Assembly (NCBI RefSeq): GCF_002803605.1
Contig: NZ_PHRG01000012.1
Span: 62,001-126,000, forward strand
Source: Acinetobacter pseudolwoffii
Lineage (GTDB): Bacteria; Pseudomonadota; Gammaproteobacteria; Pseudomonadales; Moraxellaceae
Length of the DNA stretch: 64,000 nucleotides
Direction: 5' to 3'
Made by a program: the position numbers and the translations under genes. Each line of letters starts with the position of its first letter. Position 1 is the stretch's first letter. The notes under the pieces are model-generated. The model was not told the origin of the DNA and ran no database searches. It saw only the letters and a list, made by a program, of their open reading frames with translations. Of the stretch, positions 17,259 through 26,058 are shown piece by piece.

Positions 17259-18176
17259 ATGAATAATAGTGAAAAAAATTACAACCAAGTGCCTGCAATA
17301 AAAACCTTACAAGCGTTTGAACAAACTGCTCGATTAGGAAATGTGGCAAAAGCAGCAGAGGTTTTGAGCCTTACACCATCTGCTGTCAGTCATCAAATAG
17401 CAAAACTAGAAGAAATGATTGGTCAAAGTCTATTTATACGTGGTGCAAGAGGTGTTACATTAACTCCTTCTGGGGAGCGTTATTATCAAGAAGTTACTAA
17501 TATCCTGCATAGCCTTGTATTAGCTACTGAACAAGCATCAAATAACAGTCCAAAAGATAGCTTATATATCCATTCTTCTCCAAGTTTTGGCCTATTGTGG
17601 CTAATGCCACGCCTTGAATCATTTAAAGAAAAATACCCTCTCATTCAGGTGAACTTGTCCTGTTCTTATGAAAATCTTCATTTTACGCGTGATAAAATTG
17701 ATATTGATATTCGTCATGGTATTTCGAATTGGACAGGTGTCGAAATTAGAACGGTTCGGAGTGAAAAATTAGAAGTTCTTGCATCGCCAAAATTACTTGA
17801 ACGTAGTCCAGTATTTAAGCCCAAAGATTTATTAAAAAAAGAGCTAATTTTATCAAAATCCACTCTGGTGACATGGCCTCAATGGTTTGCACACCAAGGC
17901 CTAAGTATTCCTGAATTTCCTTATACTTTTAGTTTTGATCGCTCTTACATGTCACTTGAAGCAGCCACGCATGGCCTAGGATTTGTTTTAGAAAGCAACA
18001 TACTTACTCAGAATTATTTGGAATCAGGAAAGTTGGTTAAAGTATTTTCTGATGATTTCTCTATAGCGATATCTGCTCATCACTTAGTTTATCCTCGCAC
18101 GCATGAAAACATTATGAAAGTGAACCATTTTTTAAACTGGATTAATGAAGAAATTAACAAAAGTAGTGAATGGTAA
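17259..18176 (+). CDS. LysR-family transcriptional regulator (305 aa)
   Basis: The N-terminal winged HTH is clear: IKTLQAFEQTARLGNVAKAAEVLSLTPSAVSHQIAKLEEMIGQSLFIRG, residues about 14-62, followed by the substrate-binding domain. The pattern PSFGLLWLMPRLESFKEKYPLIQVNLS resembles the GcvA-like branch of LysR proteins. It is transcribed away from the SDR-MFS-transketolase genes, the usual arrangement for a LysR controlling its divergent neighbours. Its stop is only a few bases before an IS6 transposase fragment, so the 3' flank was rearranged but the protein seems complete, at the normal length of about 300. Confidence 0.93.
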   Translation: MNNSEKNYNQVPAIKTLQAFEQTARLGNVAKAAEVLSLTPSAVSHQIAKLEEMIGQSLFIRGARGVTLTPSGERYYQEVTNILHSLVLATEQASNNSPKDSLYIHSSPSFGLLWLMPRLESFKEKYPLIQVNLSCSYENLHFTRDKIDIDIRHGISNWTGVEIRTVRSEKLEVLASPKLLERSPVFKPKDLLKKELILSKSTLVTWPQWFAHQGLSIPEFPYTFSFDRSYMSLEAATHGLGFVLESNILTQNYLESGKLVKVFSDDFSIAISAHHLVYPRTHENIMKVNHFLNWINEEINKSSEW

Positions 18177-18180
18177 AACT

Positions 18181-18343
18181 TTTAAAAGTATTGAAGTCAT
18201 GCGTGCACTACGTAAAGGACAACCATCGTCATTCTATTATGGTCAGCCTCAGGGTGAAGTGTGTCTAATCAACAGGGTTTCCGGTCTCTAAGCACTTTTT
18301 AAAGGGAACATCATCGACTCAAATCTCTATTTGCAACAGTGCC
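18181..18343 (+). mobile_element. IS6-family (IS26-like) transposase 3' fragment and right end
   Basis: The frame FKSIEVMRALRKGQPSSFYY followed by GQPQGEVCLINR and a stop at 18291 matches the C-terminus of IS26-group transposases. The rest of the gene is absent. The 3' tail ends with the terminal repeat TTTGCAACAGTGCC at 18330-18343. It abuts the LysR gene and is a direct-orientation partner of the end at 8084. Confidence 0.9.
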
Positions 18344-18581
18344 TCTCCGACAATCTTGGTACAGTTCAACTTGATGATATATAAATTTTTACCATATGGT
18401 AAATTTTTATTTTAAATTAAATTTATTGAAACCAAAATCTAGGTGACTTTTATAAAATAAAAAATCTAAAAAAAGTGACCAAAACAACATTAAATGATCT
18501 AAATTGATCAAAACTTTAATTCATAAAGACTCATATACTACCTTTTAAATCATATGCTTATAATTATTATCACTTGATGTA
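18344..18581. other. A/T-rich spacer, no gene seen
   Basis: Strongly A/T-rich DNA between the IS6 end and the IS5 remnant. No reading frame or RNA feature is recognisable. Confidence 0.5.
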
Positions 18582-18710
18582 ATGAATCTCGGTGACCTTG
18601 CCAAGGTTGGGAAATTTGTTGAAACAGTATTGTATCGGTATCGTTCAGGTATTCCGTAGCGAGATTTACCAGAACGCTTTGGGGATTTTAGAGTCGTGCA
18701 CACTCACTTT
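18582..18710 (+). pseudogene. IS5-family transposase N-terminal remnant with in-frame stop
   Basis: From the ATG at 18582 the frame reads NLGDLAKVGKFVETVLYRYR, then SGIP, stop, RDLPERFGDFRVVHTHFS. This matches the N-terminal insertion element domain of IS5-type transposases, where a Trp (TGG) normally stands in IPWRDLP. Here it is TAG at about 18657. Only about 43 codons remain; no other IS5 part is nearby. Confidence 0.75.
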
Positions 18711-18830
18711 AGCCCTAAAAATCCAGGATAATCACCGCTCCACAGTTGTGATTAATTTTTTAAAAATTTCCTTTCGATGCCCAGGCTTGCGCTAAACTCA
18801 AAGCATCTTATCGCACCGTAATGCACTGTT

Positions 18831-19814
18831 ATGGAATTCAAGGCCTGGTATAAGCTTCACAGATTTATTTACGACAATTTGCATAATGAAGAACACGAAA
18901 GCATCTTAAGTCGCGTCATCAATATATTTCTGATCGTATTGATTATTGGGAATACTGCTGCCGTTTTACTTGAATCGATCAATGACCTCTATCAATCCTA
19001 TCAGCTGCTGTTTGATGCCTTTGAATTATTCTCGATCTTTATTTTTACCCTGGAATATTTATTAAGATTTTGGGCCATTGCGGAAAAAGACCCTTTTGAA
19101 GGTGCATGGAAAAACCGATGGTTATGGATCCGTAGTGGCGGTGCCATCATTGACCTGTTGGCGATTCTCCCGGCCTATATTAACTTCTTTGTGCATCTCG
19201 ATTTACGCTTCCTGCGAATCCTTCGATTATTCAGATTACTCAAATTAACCCGTTATTTCGTCTCCCTGCAGATTTTATTGCGGGTGATCAAGCGCGAAAA
19301 GGGCTCATTTCAGGCGGTTATTTTTATCCTACTGATCATGATCATCATCGCGGCGGCTGGAGTATATGTGGTTGAAAATAAGGCTCAACCAGAAGTCTTT
19401 AGCTCCATCCCTGCATCCATGTGGTGGGCAGTGGTGACACTGACCACGGTCGGCTATGGCGATGTGACACCAATCACCCCCTTAGGCCGCTTTCTAGGGG
19501 CTTTAATTACTATTTTAGGGGTAGGTCTGGCAGCGCTTCCTGCGGGTATTCTGGCAAATGGTCTGGCCAATGAGCTGAGACAGCGCAAGCACAAACTGGA
19601 ATTAAGATTTCGTGAACTGCTCGATGATGCAGAAATTGACTTAATTGAAGATCAAGAAAAAATTGAAATTTTACGTAAAGAAGTCGGACTGAGCAAAGAA
19701 CAAATGCAGGATATCCTGTTAGAACTTATTCATGAGCGTAAGAAAGAACAACTCGAGCAGGAAAAAAACAAATATTTCTTCTGTCCACATTGTGGGCATA
19801 AGTTACCTGATTAA
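18831..19814 (+). CDS. Voltage-gated potassium channel, Kv-like (327 aa)
   Basis: A six-transmembrane ion-channel subunit. The S4 voltage sensor is clear, with Arg/Lys every third residue (LRFLRILRLFRLLKLTRYF, about 126-144), and the pore loop has the potassium selectivity filter TTVGYGD at about residue 205 in WWAVVTLTTVGYGDVTPITP. S6 follows as FLGALITILGVGLAALPAGILANGLA. The cytoplasmic tail is charged and probably coiled-coil, and ends FFCPHCGHKLPD, a single zinc-knuckle-like CxxC. It would form a tetramer in the inner membrane. It stands alone between the IS5 remnant and the arsenic genes. Confidence 0.93.
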   Translation: MEFKAWYKLHRFIYDNLHNEEHESILSRVINIFLIVLIIGNTAAVLLESINDLYQSYQLLFDAFELFSIFIFTLEYLLRFWAIAEKDPFEGAWKNRWLWIRSGGAIIDLLAILPAYINFFVHLDLRFLRILRLFRLLKLTRYFVSLQILLRVIKREKGSFQAVIFILLIMIIIAAAGVYVVENKAQPEVFSSIPASMWWAVVTLTTVGYGDVTPITPLGRFLGALITILGVGLAALPAGILANGLANELRQRKHKLELRFRELLDDAEIDLIEDQEKIEILRKEVGLSKEQMQDILLELIHERKKEQLEQEKNKYFFCPHCGHKLPD

Positions 19815-19928
19815 ATTCGAACGTCAATGCAAGCGTATCATCACGAGCATCAGACCATCGGGTATGACGCTCGTTGCAGACAGATACTATTCACTCAATC
19901 CACTCGACTGAATCAGGATCAAATCCTC

Positions 19929-20990
19929 TCAGGCCAAAAATGCAGCGATGTCTTCCGCTACTGCCCGAGCTGTCCGGGAAACCCCGACCAGCGTGGCCGA
20001 AGCAGCACCTGTCCATTCTCCATAGCCCACCAGCCATAAATTTGGTACCTGAACAGAGCGGCCATTCTGAACCGCAATGGTCTGGTCCGGCTGGATAATT
20101 CCGAGGCTGCTGAGGTGATTCAGCGCCGCCTTAAATCCTGTACACCAGATCACCACATCCACATGCGCTGTGCTGCCATCTTCCCAAATCACGCCATGTT
20201 CTGTAAAAGCTGAAAATGGACGCCTGCTCTGCAAAATGCCTCGCTCACGTGCATCTTTAACTGAATCAATCATGACAATATCACCCAACCCCCCAATGGG
20301 CTGCTCAATCTTTCTACCTTCCTGCTGGGCTTTCAGGCGCTCAGTCGCCCTTAAGAACAGGACACGGCCATCGACATCATCTGCCAGAAACTGCGGCGGT
20401 GTCTGGGTGATCCAAAGCGTTTCGGCCACCTGAGATACTTCTGCCAAGATTTGTGCACCAGAGTTACCGCCACCCACCACCATGACTTTCTTGGTTTTAA
20501 ATAACTCAGCATTTTTATAATCTGCGGAATGCAGTTGTACGCCCTGAAAATGCTCACGGCCGGCATACTCGGGAATAAATGGTTGGCTCCATGTCCCTGT
20601 AGCGCTTACCACCGCTTTGGCTTTCCAGGATTGTTCCCCGGCATAAACCTCTAAATACTGGCCCTTACTTTCCACGCGTTCCACACGCACCGGACGAACG
20701 ACAGGAAAGTGATAGCGCTGCTCATAGGCGGTCAAATAATCGATCACCTCATTGCGGGTCGGATAGGTCTGTTCGGTCGCCGGCATCATCCAGCCTGACA
20801 GCGAACTCCAGCTATTCGGGGAGAAAAGGCGCAAGGACTCCCAGGCATGCTGCCAGGCACCTCCAGGCTGAGGCTGATCATCTAGGATGATAAACGGAAT
20901 GTTCTTACGCTTTAAGAAATAAGCCGTGGACAAACCGGCCTGTCCACCACCGATGATGATCACATCAACTTCAGCTTGTAATTGAGCCAA
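19929..20990 (-). CDS. arsO: ArsO-like FAD/NAD(P)-dependent flavoprotein monooxygenase (353 aa)
   Basis: Near the N-terminus is the FAD-binding [22 protein letters not shown], followed in the middle by a second Rossmann motif for NAD(P)[19 protein letters not shown], and near the end the class signature [12 protein letters not shown]. This is the YhcZ/CzcO-like flavoprotein group commonly called ArsO in arsenic operons; its reaction is not settled. The TTG at 20990 with an AAGGGGGGA ribosome site is the better start, because the ATG at 21017 lies directly behind a terminator T-run and has no ribosome site. A terminator (21022-21050) separates it from arsH, so it may be expressed by read-through or its own promoter. 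Confidence 0.8.
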   Translation of the reverse strand: MAQLQAEVDVIIIGGGQAGLSTAYFLKRKNIPFIILDDQPQPGGAWQHAWESLRLFSPNSWSSLSGWMMPATEQTYPTRNEVIDYLTAYEQRYHFPVVRPVRVERVESKGQYLEVYAGEQSWKAKAVVSATGTWSQPFIPEYAGREHFQGVQLHSADYKNAELFKTKKVMVVGGGNSGAQILAEVSQVAETLWITQTPPQFLADDVDGRVLFLRATERLKAQQEGRKIEQPIGGLGDIVMIDSVKDARERGILQSRRPFSAFTEHGVIWEDGSTAHVDVVIWCTGFKAALNHLSSLGIIQPDQTIAVQNGRSVQVPNLWLVGYGEWTGAASATLVGVSRTARAVAEDIAAFLA

Positions 20991-21021
20991 AATATTTCCC
21001 CCCTTCTTTATTGTCATCAAA

Positions 21022-21050
21022 TAAAAACCCAGCCTGCTTATCAGACTGGG
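21022..21050 (-). terminator. Rho-independent terminator after arsH
   Basis: On the minus strand CCCAGTCTG pairs with CAGGCTGGG (one G-U) around ATAAG, followed by TTTTT. It ends the arsR-arsC-acr3-arsH transcript before arsO. Confidence 0.8.
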
Positions 21051-21131
21051 CGTATTTCATAAAATTTTCAAGCGTTTAAATTAGCCTTCCATTGCTCAAG
21101 ATACTTTTCAGTCTCTCTGATCACCTAGAAT

Positions 21132-21836
21132 TTATAAACTACGCTGATTTACCCGTTTGGAAAGCTCTTCAGCCGATTCCTTGCGTTCCGAATAACGGTT
21201 GGTCAAATAAGCACTTTGCCCACGGGTTAGTAAAGTAAACTTATACAGTTCTTCCATCACATCGACAATCCGGTCATAGAATGCTGATGGCTTCATTCGT
21301 CCATCTTCTTCAAATTCCAGGAATGCTTTTGGAATTGAAGACTGATTTGGAATCGTGATCATCCGCATCCAACGCCCCAAAACACGCATCTGGTTCAGAC
21401 TATTAAAGGACTGTGATCCCCCACTGACTTGCATCAAGGCAAGGGTTTTTCCCTGAGTGGCACGAATTGCACCCCCTGCCAGTGGAATCCAGTCAATCTG
21501 GGATTTAAAGATGGAACTCATAGAACCATGGCGTTCCGGTGAACACCACACCATACCTTCAGCCCATGCCAGAAGCTCATGCAGTTCTTTTACTTTTGGA
21601 TGTTCAGTATCAGCATCTTCCGGTAAAGGTAGCCCTTTCGGATGGAAGATTTTTACTTCTGCCCCAAAATATTCAAGGATTCGACCAGCTTCAAGAACTG
21701 CAAGGCGACTGTAAGAACGTTCCCGATTAGATCCATAGAGCAGTAAAATCCGAGGAGGATGAGCTAGTTCTTTGGCTTGGACTTTTTCAAAGGTGGGTTG
21801 TTCAATAAGATTTGGATCTACGTTAGGCAGGTTCAT
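21132..21836 (-). CDS. arsH: ArsH, NADPH-dependent FMN reductase family (234 aa)
   Basis: A flavodoxin-like fold protein: [42 protein letters not shown] has the FMN-phosphate loop GSNRERSYS, and later [23 protein letters not shown] matches the ArsH signature. Known ArsH enzymes oxidise trivalent methyl- and aromatic arsenicals with NADPH and FMN. The length is normal. It lies 4 bp downstream of acr3 in the arsR-arsC-acr3-arsH operon. Confidence 0.95.
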   Translation of the reverse strand: MNLPNVDPNLIEQPTFEKVQAKELAHPPRILLLYGSNRERSYSRLAVLEAGRILEYFGAEVKIFHPKGLPLPEDADTEHPKVKELHELLAWAEGMVWCSPERHGSMSSIFKSQIDWIPLAGGAIRATQGKTLALMQVSGGSQSFNSLNQMRVLGRWMRMITIPNQSSIPKAFLEFEEDGRMKPSAFYDRIVDVMEELYKFTLLTRGQSAYLTNRYSERKESAEELSKRVNQRSL

Positions 21837-21840
21837 CGGA

Positions 21841-22881
21841 TCAAGCCTCTTTAAAATATTTCTTTCTTAGCCACAGTGAAACACTCACTAAAGCAATTAA
21901 CACAGGTACTTCAACCAATGGCCCAATAATCGTGGTAAAAGCAACCGGCGAAGCGATACCAAAAGTTGCAATAGCGACTGCAAGTGATAATTCAAAATTA
22001 TTTCCAGCAGCAGTAAATGAGATTGCAGCAGTTTTTGGATAATCATTGCCCATCCATTTACTCATAAAGAAGCTAATAAAGAACATGGCCACAAAGTAAA
22101 TGATTAAAGGAATCGCGATGCGTAAAACTTCCAGTGGAAGACTTACGACATCACCCCCTTTTAAGCTAAACATCGCCAAAATCGTAAACAGCAAAGCCAT
22201 CAAACTCAGCGGGCTGATTTTTGGAATGAACTTGTTTTGATACCATTCTACGCCTTTTTGTTTCACCAAAATTAAGCGCGTTAAGAAACCCAATAAGAAC
22301 GGAATTCCAAGATAAACCAGAACAGCATGGGTAATGGTCCAGAAGCTAAGATTGATCACTTGAGCTTCAATACCAAAATATGGCGGAAGGAAGGTCAGGA
22401 ATAACCAGGCATAGGTACTGAAGAATAAAATCTGGAAAATACTGTTAAACGCCACCAATGCTGCAACATATTGGTTATCACCACAGGCCAGACCATTCCA
22501 CACCAGTACCATGGCGATACATCGAGCTAAACCAATCAGGATCACGCCTGTCATATACTCTGGATAGCTATGCAAAAAAATCACAGCCAACGCAAACATC
22601 AGTACCGGAGCAATCAACCAGTTTTGAATTAAAGATAGCGTCAGGGTTTTTTTATCCTTAAACACTTGTGGCAAGGTCGCATAATCCACTTTTGCCAGGG
22701 GTGGATACATCATCAGAATCAGACCAATCGCGATTGGAATATTGACTGAATTAATACTGAATTGATCCAGAGCAACCGATGCTTGAGGGAAAAAGTTTCC
22801 TATTGCGATGCCTAACGCCATGGCAATAAAAATCCACAGCGTCAGGTTGCGATCTAAAAAGGACATGCGTTTTTCAGACAT
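21841..22881 (-). CDS. acr3: ACR3-family arsenite efflux permease (346 aa)
   Basis: A ten-helix inner-membrane arsenite exporter of the ACR3 (BART superfamily) type, opening [22 protein letters not shown]. The conserved [24 protein letters not shown] segment contains the essential Cys, and the late [21 protein letters not shown] motif is present. It pumps As(III) produced by the reductase encoded next door. It is five bases from arsC and four from arsH, so co-translation is likely. Confidence 0.96.
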   Translation of the reverse strand: MSEKRMSFLDRNLTLWIFIAMALGIAIGNFFPQASVALDQFSINSVNIPIAIGLILMMYPPLAKVDYATLPQVFKDKKTLTLSLIQNWLIAPVLMFALAVIFLHSYPEYMTGVILIGLARCIAMVLVWNGLACGDNQYVAALVAFNSIFQILFFSTYAWLFLTFLPPYFGIEAQVINLSFWTITHAVLVYLGIPFLLGFLTRLILVKQKGVEWYQNKFIPKISPLSLMALLFTILAMFSLKGGDVVSLPLEVLRIAIPLIIYFVAMFFISFFMSKWMGNDYPKTAAISFTAAGNNFELSLAVAIATFGIASPVAFTTIIGPLVEVPVLIALVSVSLWLRKKYFKEA

Positions 22882-22886
22882 GTGAC

Positions 22887-23360
22887 TTACTCAACATTCG
22901 AAATTTGATTAATCGCTGCAATCAATTGTGAGCGAGAAAGTTCATCTACGTTAAGTTTAAACAAAGTATCCAGGCGACGATTGATATGTTCAACAGTGTT
23001 CATAAAGGCTTGCATTTTTTCTTCTTTATCCACCTCTAAATGTGACGGATCAGACAGGCCCCAGTGCGCCTTGATCGCTCCGCCAAGATAAAGAGGACAC
23101 GCTTCCTGTGCAGCCGCATCACAGACGGTAATCACCACGTCTGGCTGATACTGTTCACAGGCATCAATCGTCTTGCTGGATAAGCCTTTAGTCGACAAGC
23201 CCAGATTGTGCAGGGTTTCAAGCGTCAAGGGATGCACCTGACCGGAAGGTTTGCTGCCAGCACTGTAAGCGACCCAGCCTTCTGGCGCACGGCTATTGAA
23301 CAACACTTCAGATAGAATGCTGCGGCAACTGTTCCCCGTGCATAAAAACAAAAATTTCAT
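22887..23360 (-). CDS. arsC: Arsenate reductase, low-molecular-weight phosphatase type (157 aa)
   Basis: [17 protein letters not shown] near the N-terminus is the phosphate/arsenate loop CX5R of the low-molecular-weight tyrosine-phosphatase-like Ars[17 protein letters not shown] carries a redox Cys, and HWGLSDPS is the acid loop with the catalytic Asp. It reduces As(V) to As(III) for ACR3. It lies between arsR (6 bp away) and acr3. Confidence 0.94.
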   Translation of the reverse strand: MKFLFLCTGNSCRSILSEVLFNSRAPEGWVAYSAGSKPSGQVHPLTLETLHNLGLSTKGLSSKTIDACEQYQPDVVITVCDAAAQEACPLYLGGAIKAHWGLSDPSHLEVDKEEKMQAFMNTVEHINRRLDTLFKLNVDELSRSQLIAAINQISNVE

Positions 23361-23366
23361 GAAAAC

Positions 23367-23687
23367 TTACTCGCAATGGCTCTGAATCGATAGAGCGGAA
23401 GAATCAAATAAAACCGGAACGTCACTACGTTTCAGTACGTCCAGAATTTCAAAGCACCAGGCCGGTAATTGCGGATTGAGGCTGTAGTACACCCACTGGC
23501 TTTGCCGACGATCGTTGAGCAGACCGCAAGACCGCAACAAGGCCAAATGCCGTGAAATTTTTGGTTGGCTTAACTGCAGTTTATCGGTCAGATCACAGAC
23601 GCATTGCTCTTTATTTTCCGCAATCAGCAGGACAATACTGAGACGTGTTTCATCAGATAAACATTTAAAAAACTGAACGTGGTCCAT
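23367..23687 (-). CDS. arsR: ArsR arsenic-responsive repressor (106 aa)
   Basis: A small winged-helix repressor. CVCDLTDKLQLSQPKISRHLALLRSCGLL contains the CxC metalloid-binding motif placed on the recognition-helix region as in classical ArsR, and HLALLR is the DNA-reading segment. I start it at the ATG at 23687 (MDHVQFFKCL), preceded by AAGGGGAG, rather than 60 bases upstream in the promoter. It is the first gene of arsR-arsC-acr3-arsH and should repress it until As(III) binds. Confidence 0.94.
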   Translation of the reverse strand: MDHVQFFKCLSDETRLSIVLLIAENKEQCVCDLTDKLQLSQPKISRHLALLRSCGLLNDRRQSQWVYYSLNPQLPAWCFEILDVLKRSDVPVLFDSSALSIQSHCE

Positions 23688-23694
23688 AGCTGCT

Positions 23695-23745
23695 CCCCTT
23701 CTATTATGCAAATATATACATATCCATATATATAGTAAATAGTAC
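23695..23745. promoter_or_regulatory. arsR promoter/operator region
   Basis: Directly upstream of arsR is an alternating A/T stretch (around ATATATACATATCCATATAT) with partial dyad symmetry, where the arsRC-acr3-arsH promoter and ArsR operator should lie. The exact boxes cannot be fixed by eye. Confidence 0.45.
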
Positions 23746-23879
23746 AAGTGAAAAATTATATCTGGATCAGGATATCACAGCCAGAAAGCGCTGGATTTAA
23801 CAGTTTCCCTCTTCTTCCAATATAGAAAAACCAGCGACTTGAACCACTGCTTTTCTTCGCTACAACTTTAATTTTGAAG

Positions 23880-24119
23880 TTATTTATTTTTCTCGATCAG
23901 TTCCGCGATAGCCTGAGCTTCCAGAATTTTACCACTCGATACGATTTTACTGTCAATCATCAGACCCGGTGTGCTTAACAGTCCGGTTTCGGCAATCTGC
24001 ATCATATCCGTGACATACTCAATGTCCGCTTTGACACCGGTGCTTTTCACTGCTTCTTCAGTTGCAGCCAACAGGGCCTTACATTTACGGCAGCCTGTAC
24101 CCAAAACTTTAATTTTCAT
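23880..24119 (-). CDS. Small thioredoxin-fold protein, permease partner (79 aa)
   Basis: The protein is KIKVLGTGCRKCKALLAATEEAV plus a short fold ending in LSTPGLMIDSKIVSSG. It has one CxxC (GCRKC) and the cis-Pro TPG motif of the MTH895/TM0996-type redox proteins. Such genes regularly sit beside DUF318 permeases, as here (19 bp downstream), and may deliver electrons or a thiol-bound substrate to the permease. The role beyond that is inference. Confidence 0.85.
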   Translation of the reverse strand: MKIKVLGTGCRKCKALLAATEEAVKSTGVKADIEYVTDMMQIAETGLLSTPGLMIDSKIVSSGKILEAQAIAELIEKNK

Positions 24120-24138
24120 CTTTTATTCTCCATACATT

Positions 24139-25158
24139 TTATAAAAACCAGTCACCCAAAGTATTCAGGCTATAGCCAATAATCAAGATTCCCACAAAAA
24201 CGATCCCTATAAACAGGCTCAATAAGCGGGTTTTCACCACCTGTTTTAACAGGATCAGGGATGGCAGGGAAAGTGCTGTTACCGCCATCATAAAGGCCAA
24301 TACCGTCCCCAACCCCACACCTTTCACCACCAAAGCTTCTGCAATCGGCAAAGTGCCAAAAATATCTGCATACATCGGTATGCCTATGATTGTAGCAATC
24401 AGTACGGAATACCAGTGATCCTGACCAAGCAAGGCGGTAATCCACTGTTCAGGAATCCAGTTATGAATTGCCGCGCCAATCCCTACGCCAATCAACACAT
24501 ACATCCAGACCTTGCTAAAGATTTCCACCACCTGTTCCCAGGCAAATTCCCGGCACTCTTTCGCAGACATTTTAAAATCTTCATCACCCTGAGCTGTACT
24601 ATTTTGCGTAACAAATTCAGCGACATACTTTTCCATTTTGAAAAAGCTGATGAGTGATCCACCAATAACTGCCAAAATCAGACCAAGAACCACATAGATC
24701 ATGGCAATTTTCCAGTTAAAAATACTGGCCAATAAAATAATCGAAGCCAGATCGACTAAGGGAGATGAAATCAGAAAGGAAAAGGTCACCCCCACAGGCA
24801 GTCCGGCACGGGTAAAACCGATAAACAGCGGAATGGAAGAACAGGAACAAAATGGGGTAATGGTGCCGAGTAAAGCTCCCATGATATTGGCTTTGATCCC
24901 GGTCATGCGTCCCAGAATCTGCCGGGTGCGTTCAGGCGGAAAATAACTCTGGATATACGACAGGCTATAGATCAGGACTGAGAGCAGAATAAAGATCTTA
25001 AAAACATCATAAATAAAGAAGTGAATACTGCCACCGAGCCGGGTCACCACCGATAAACCGAAGACATTTTCGACCAGCCAGCGCACGCCTTCCGAGAGCC
25101 AGGTCATTTTAAGCAGCACATCATTCAGCCAGGCAAAAATCGCGATTATGCTTTCCAT
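24139..25158 (-). CDS. arsP: DUF318 / YraQ permease, ArsP-like (339 aa)
   Basis: A membrane protein with about 8-10 helices and the family signature GTITPFCSCSSIPLFIGFTRAGLPVG near residue 98, including the Cys pair of ArsP-type permeases, and IIGIPMYADIFGTLPIAEAL later. Characterised ArsP proteins export trivalent organoarsenicals such as methylarsenite. The neighbouring ars genes and thioredoxin-like gene support that here, but DUF318 is a broad family, so the substrate is an inference. Confidence 0.82.
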   Translation of the reverse strand: MESIIAIFAWLNDVLLKMTWLSEGVRWLVENVFGLSVVTRLGGSIHFFIYDVFKIFILLSVLIYSLSYIQSYFPPERTRQILGRMTGIKANIMGALLGTITPFCSCSSIPLFIGFTRAGLPVGVTFSFLISSPLVDLASIILLASIFNWKIAMIYVVLGLILAVIGGSLISFFKMEKYVAEFVTQNSTAQGDEDFKMSAKECREFAWEQVVEIFSKVWMYVLIGVGIGAAIHNWIPEQWITALLGQDHWYSVLIATIIGIPMYADIFGTLPIAEALVVKGVGLGTVLAFMMAVTALSLPSLILLKQVVKTRLLSLFIGIVFVGILIIGYSLNTLGDWFL

Positions 25159-25399
25159 TTAAAGCTCCTGGTTTTAGGGGGATGAGATCAGGTCGATGCA
25201 CTCATCGGCAGATTTTTGAACCATTGACCTGCGCAACAGTTTCCAGTCGGTAGCCTGTGTAAGATTTGAAAAATGGTACTCTCTGTCAAAACCTGATACG
25301 GGGAAACTGCCTGCTGATGATCCAATTCCTTTATCCTTCAAGAACCTATTTCATTCAGTATGTAAATGATATGGATCATCGTCCATGTGTTTTTCAGAT

Positions 25400-25429
25400 A
25401 AAAAAGCTCCAATCAAGTTGAAGCTTTTT
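25400..25429 (-). terminator. Terminator after the glutaredoxin-type arsC
   Basis: On the minus strand AAAAAGCTTCAA pairs with TTGGAGCTTTTT around CTTGA and runs into T residues. It lies 15 bases downstream of the arsC stop, so that gene is a separate transcript from the permease. Confidence 0.7.
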
Positions 25430-25444
25430 CGTAGGGGGGACACT

Positions 25445-25879
25445 TTATTTTACCCGATTGCCCTGTTGATCCACGATGATTTCACCGTCTTCTTTGGCAA
25501 AGGCTTTTAATTGTGGCGAAGGCAGAATATCCAGTACCACTTCCGATGGGCGGCATAATCGGGTTCCAAGCTCGGTAACCACCAACGGGCGGTTGATCAG
25601 GATCGGATGTTGCAGCATGGCATCAAGCAGTTTCTCATCGCTCCAGCCGGCATCATCTAGATTCAGCTCGGTATAGGGATCGACATTTTTACGGAGCGCA
25701 TCTCTTACCGATAAACCTGCATCAGAAATCAGTTGAATCAGCTCATCACGAGAAGGAGGCGTAACTAGATATTCGATCACTTCAGGCTCAATTCCCGCAT
25801 TGCGAATTAAAGCCAGCGTATTGCGTGAGGTACCACAGGCTGGATTATGATAAATTTGGACTTTTGGCATTTGATCCAT
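25445..25879 (-). CDS. arsC: Arsenate reductase, glutaredoxin-dependent type (144 aa)
   Basis: The sequence MPKVQIYHNPACGTSRNTLALIRNAG carries the single catalytic Cys in the HNPxCGTSRN motif of the E. coli plasmid-type ArsC, and HPILINRPLVVTELGTRLCRPSE is the conserved substrate loop with the arsenate-binding Arg. It uses glutathione and glutaredoxin to reduce arsenate, a different chemistry from the other ArsC in this window. The ATG at 25879 is chosen over an in-frame TTG upstream. The gene has its own promoter dyad and terminator. Confidence 0.93.
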   Translation of the reverse strand: MDQMPKVQIYHNPACGTSRNTLALIRNAGIEPEVIEYLVTPPSRDELIQLISDAGLSVRDALRKNVDPYTELNLDDAGWSDEKLLDAMLQHPILINRPLVVTELGTRLCRPSEVVLDILPSPQLKAFAKEDGEIIVDQQGNRVK

Positions 25880-25917
25880 GAGCTTTACTCTTATCAATGA
25901 ATCATAGCTTTATATAT

Positions 25918-25933
25918 GAATATACGCATATTC
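25918..25933. promoter_or_regulatory. ArsR-like operator upstream of arsC (glutaredoxin type)
   Basis: GAATAT and ATATTC pair perfectly around ACGC, 39 bp before the arsC start, in an A/T-rich promoter-like stretch. This resembles the short imperfect dyads bound by ArsR proteins; binding is inferred. Confidence 0.5.
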
Positions 25934-26058
25934 GCAATATAAAATATATGTGTTTTTCAGATGTAACCTGATATGAGAAGTCCAAAATCATTTGAAGCAG
26001 TTTCAAAATGAATAGTCTCTTCTAGCTCTAGATTATTGGATCACTTCACGGGCTGCTG

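Noticed and set aside
25159..25399. Short ORF upstream of the DUF318 permease
   Set aside because: About 55 codons are open on the minus strand, but there is no recognisable motif, and it probably only spans a promoter region.
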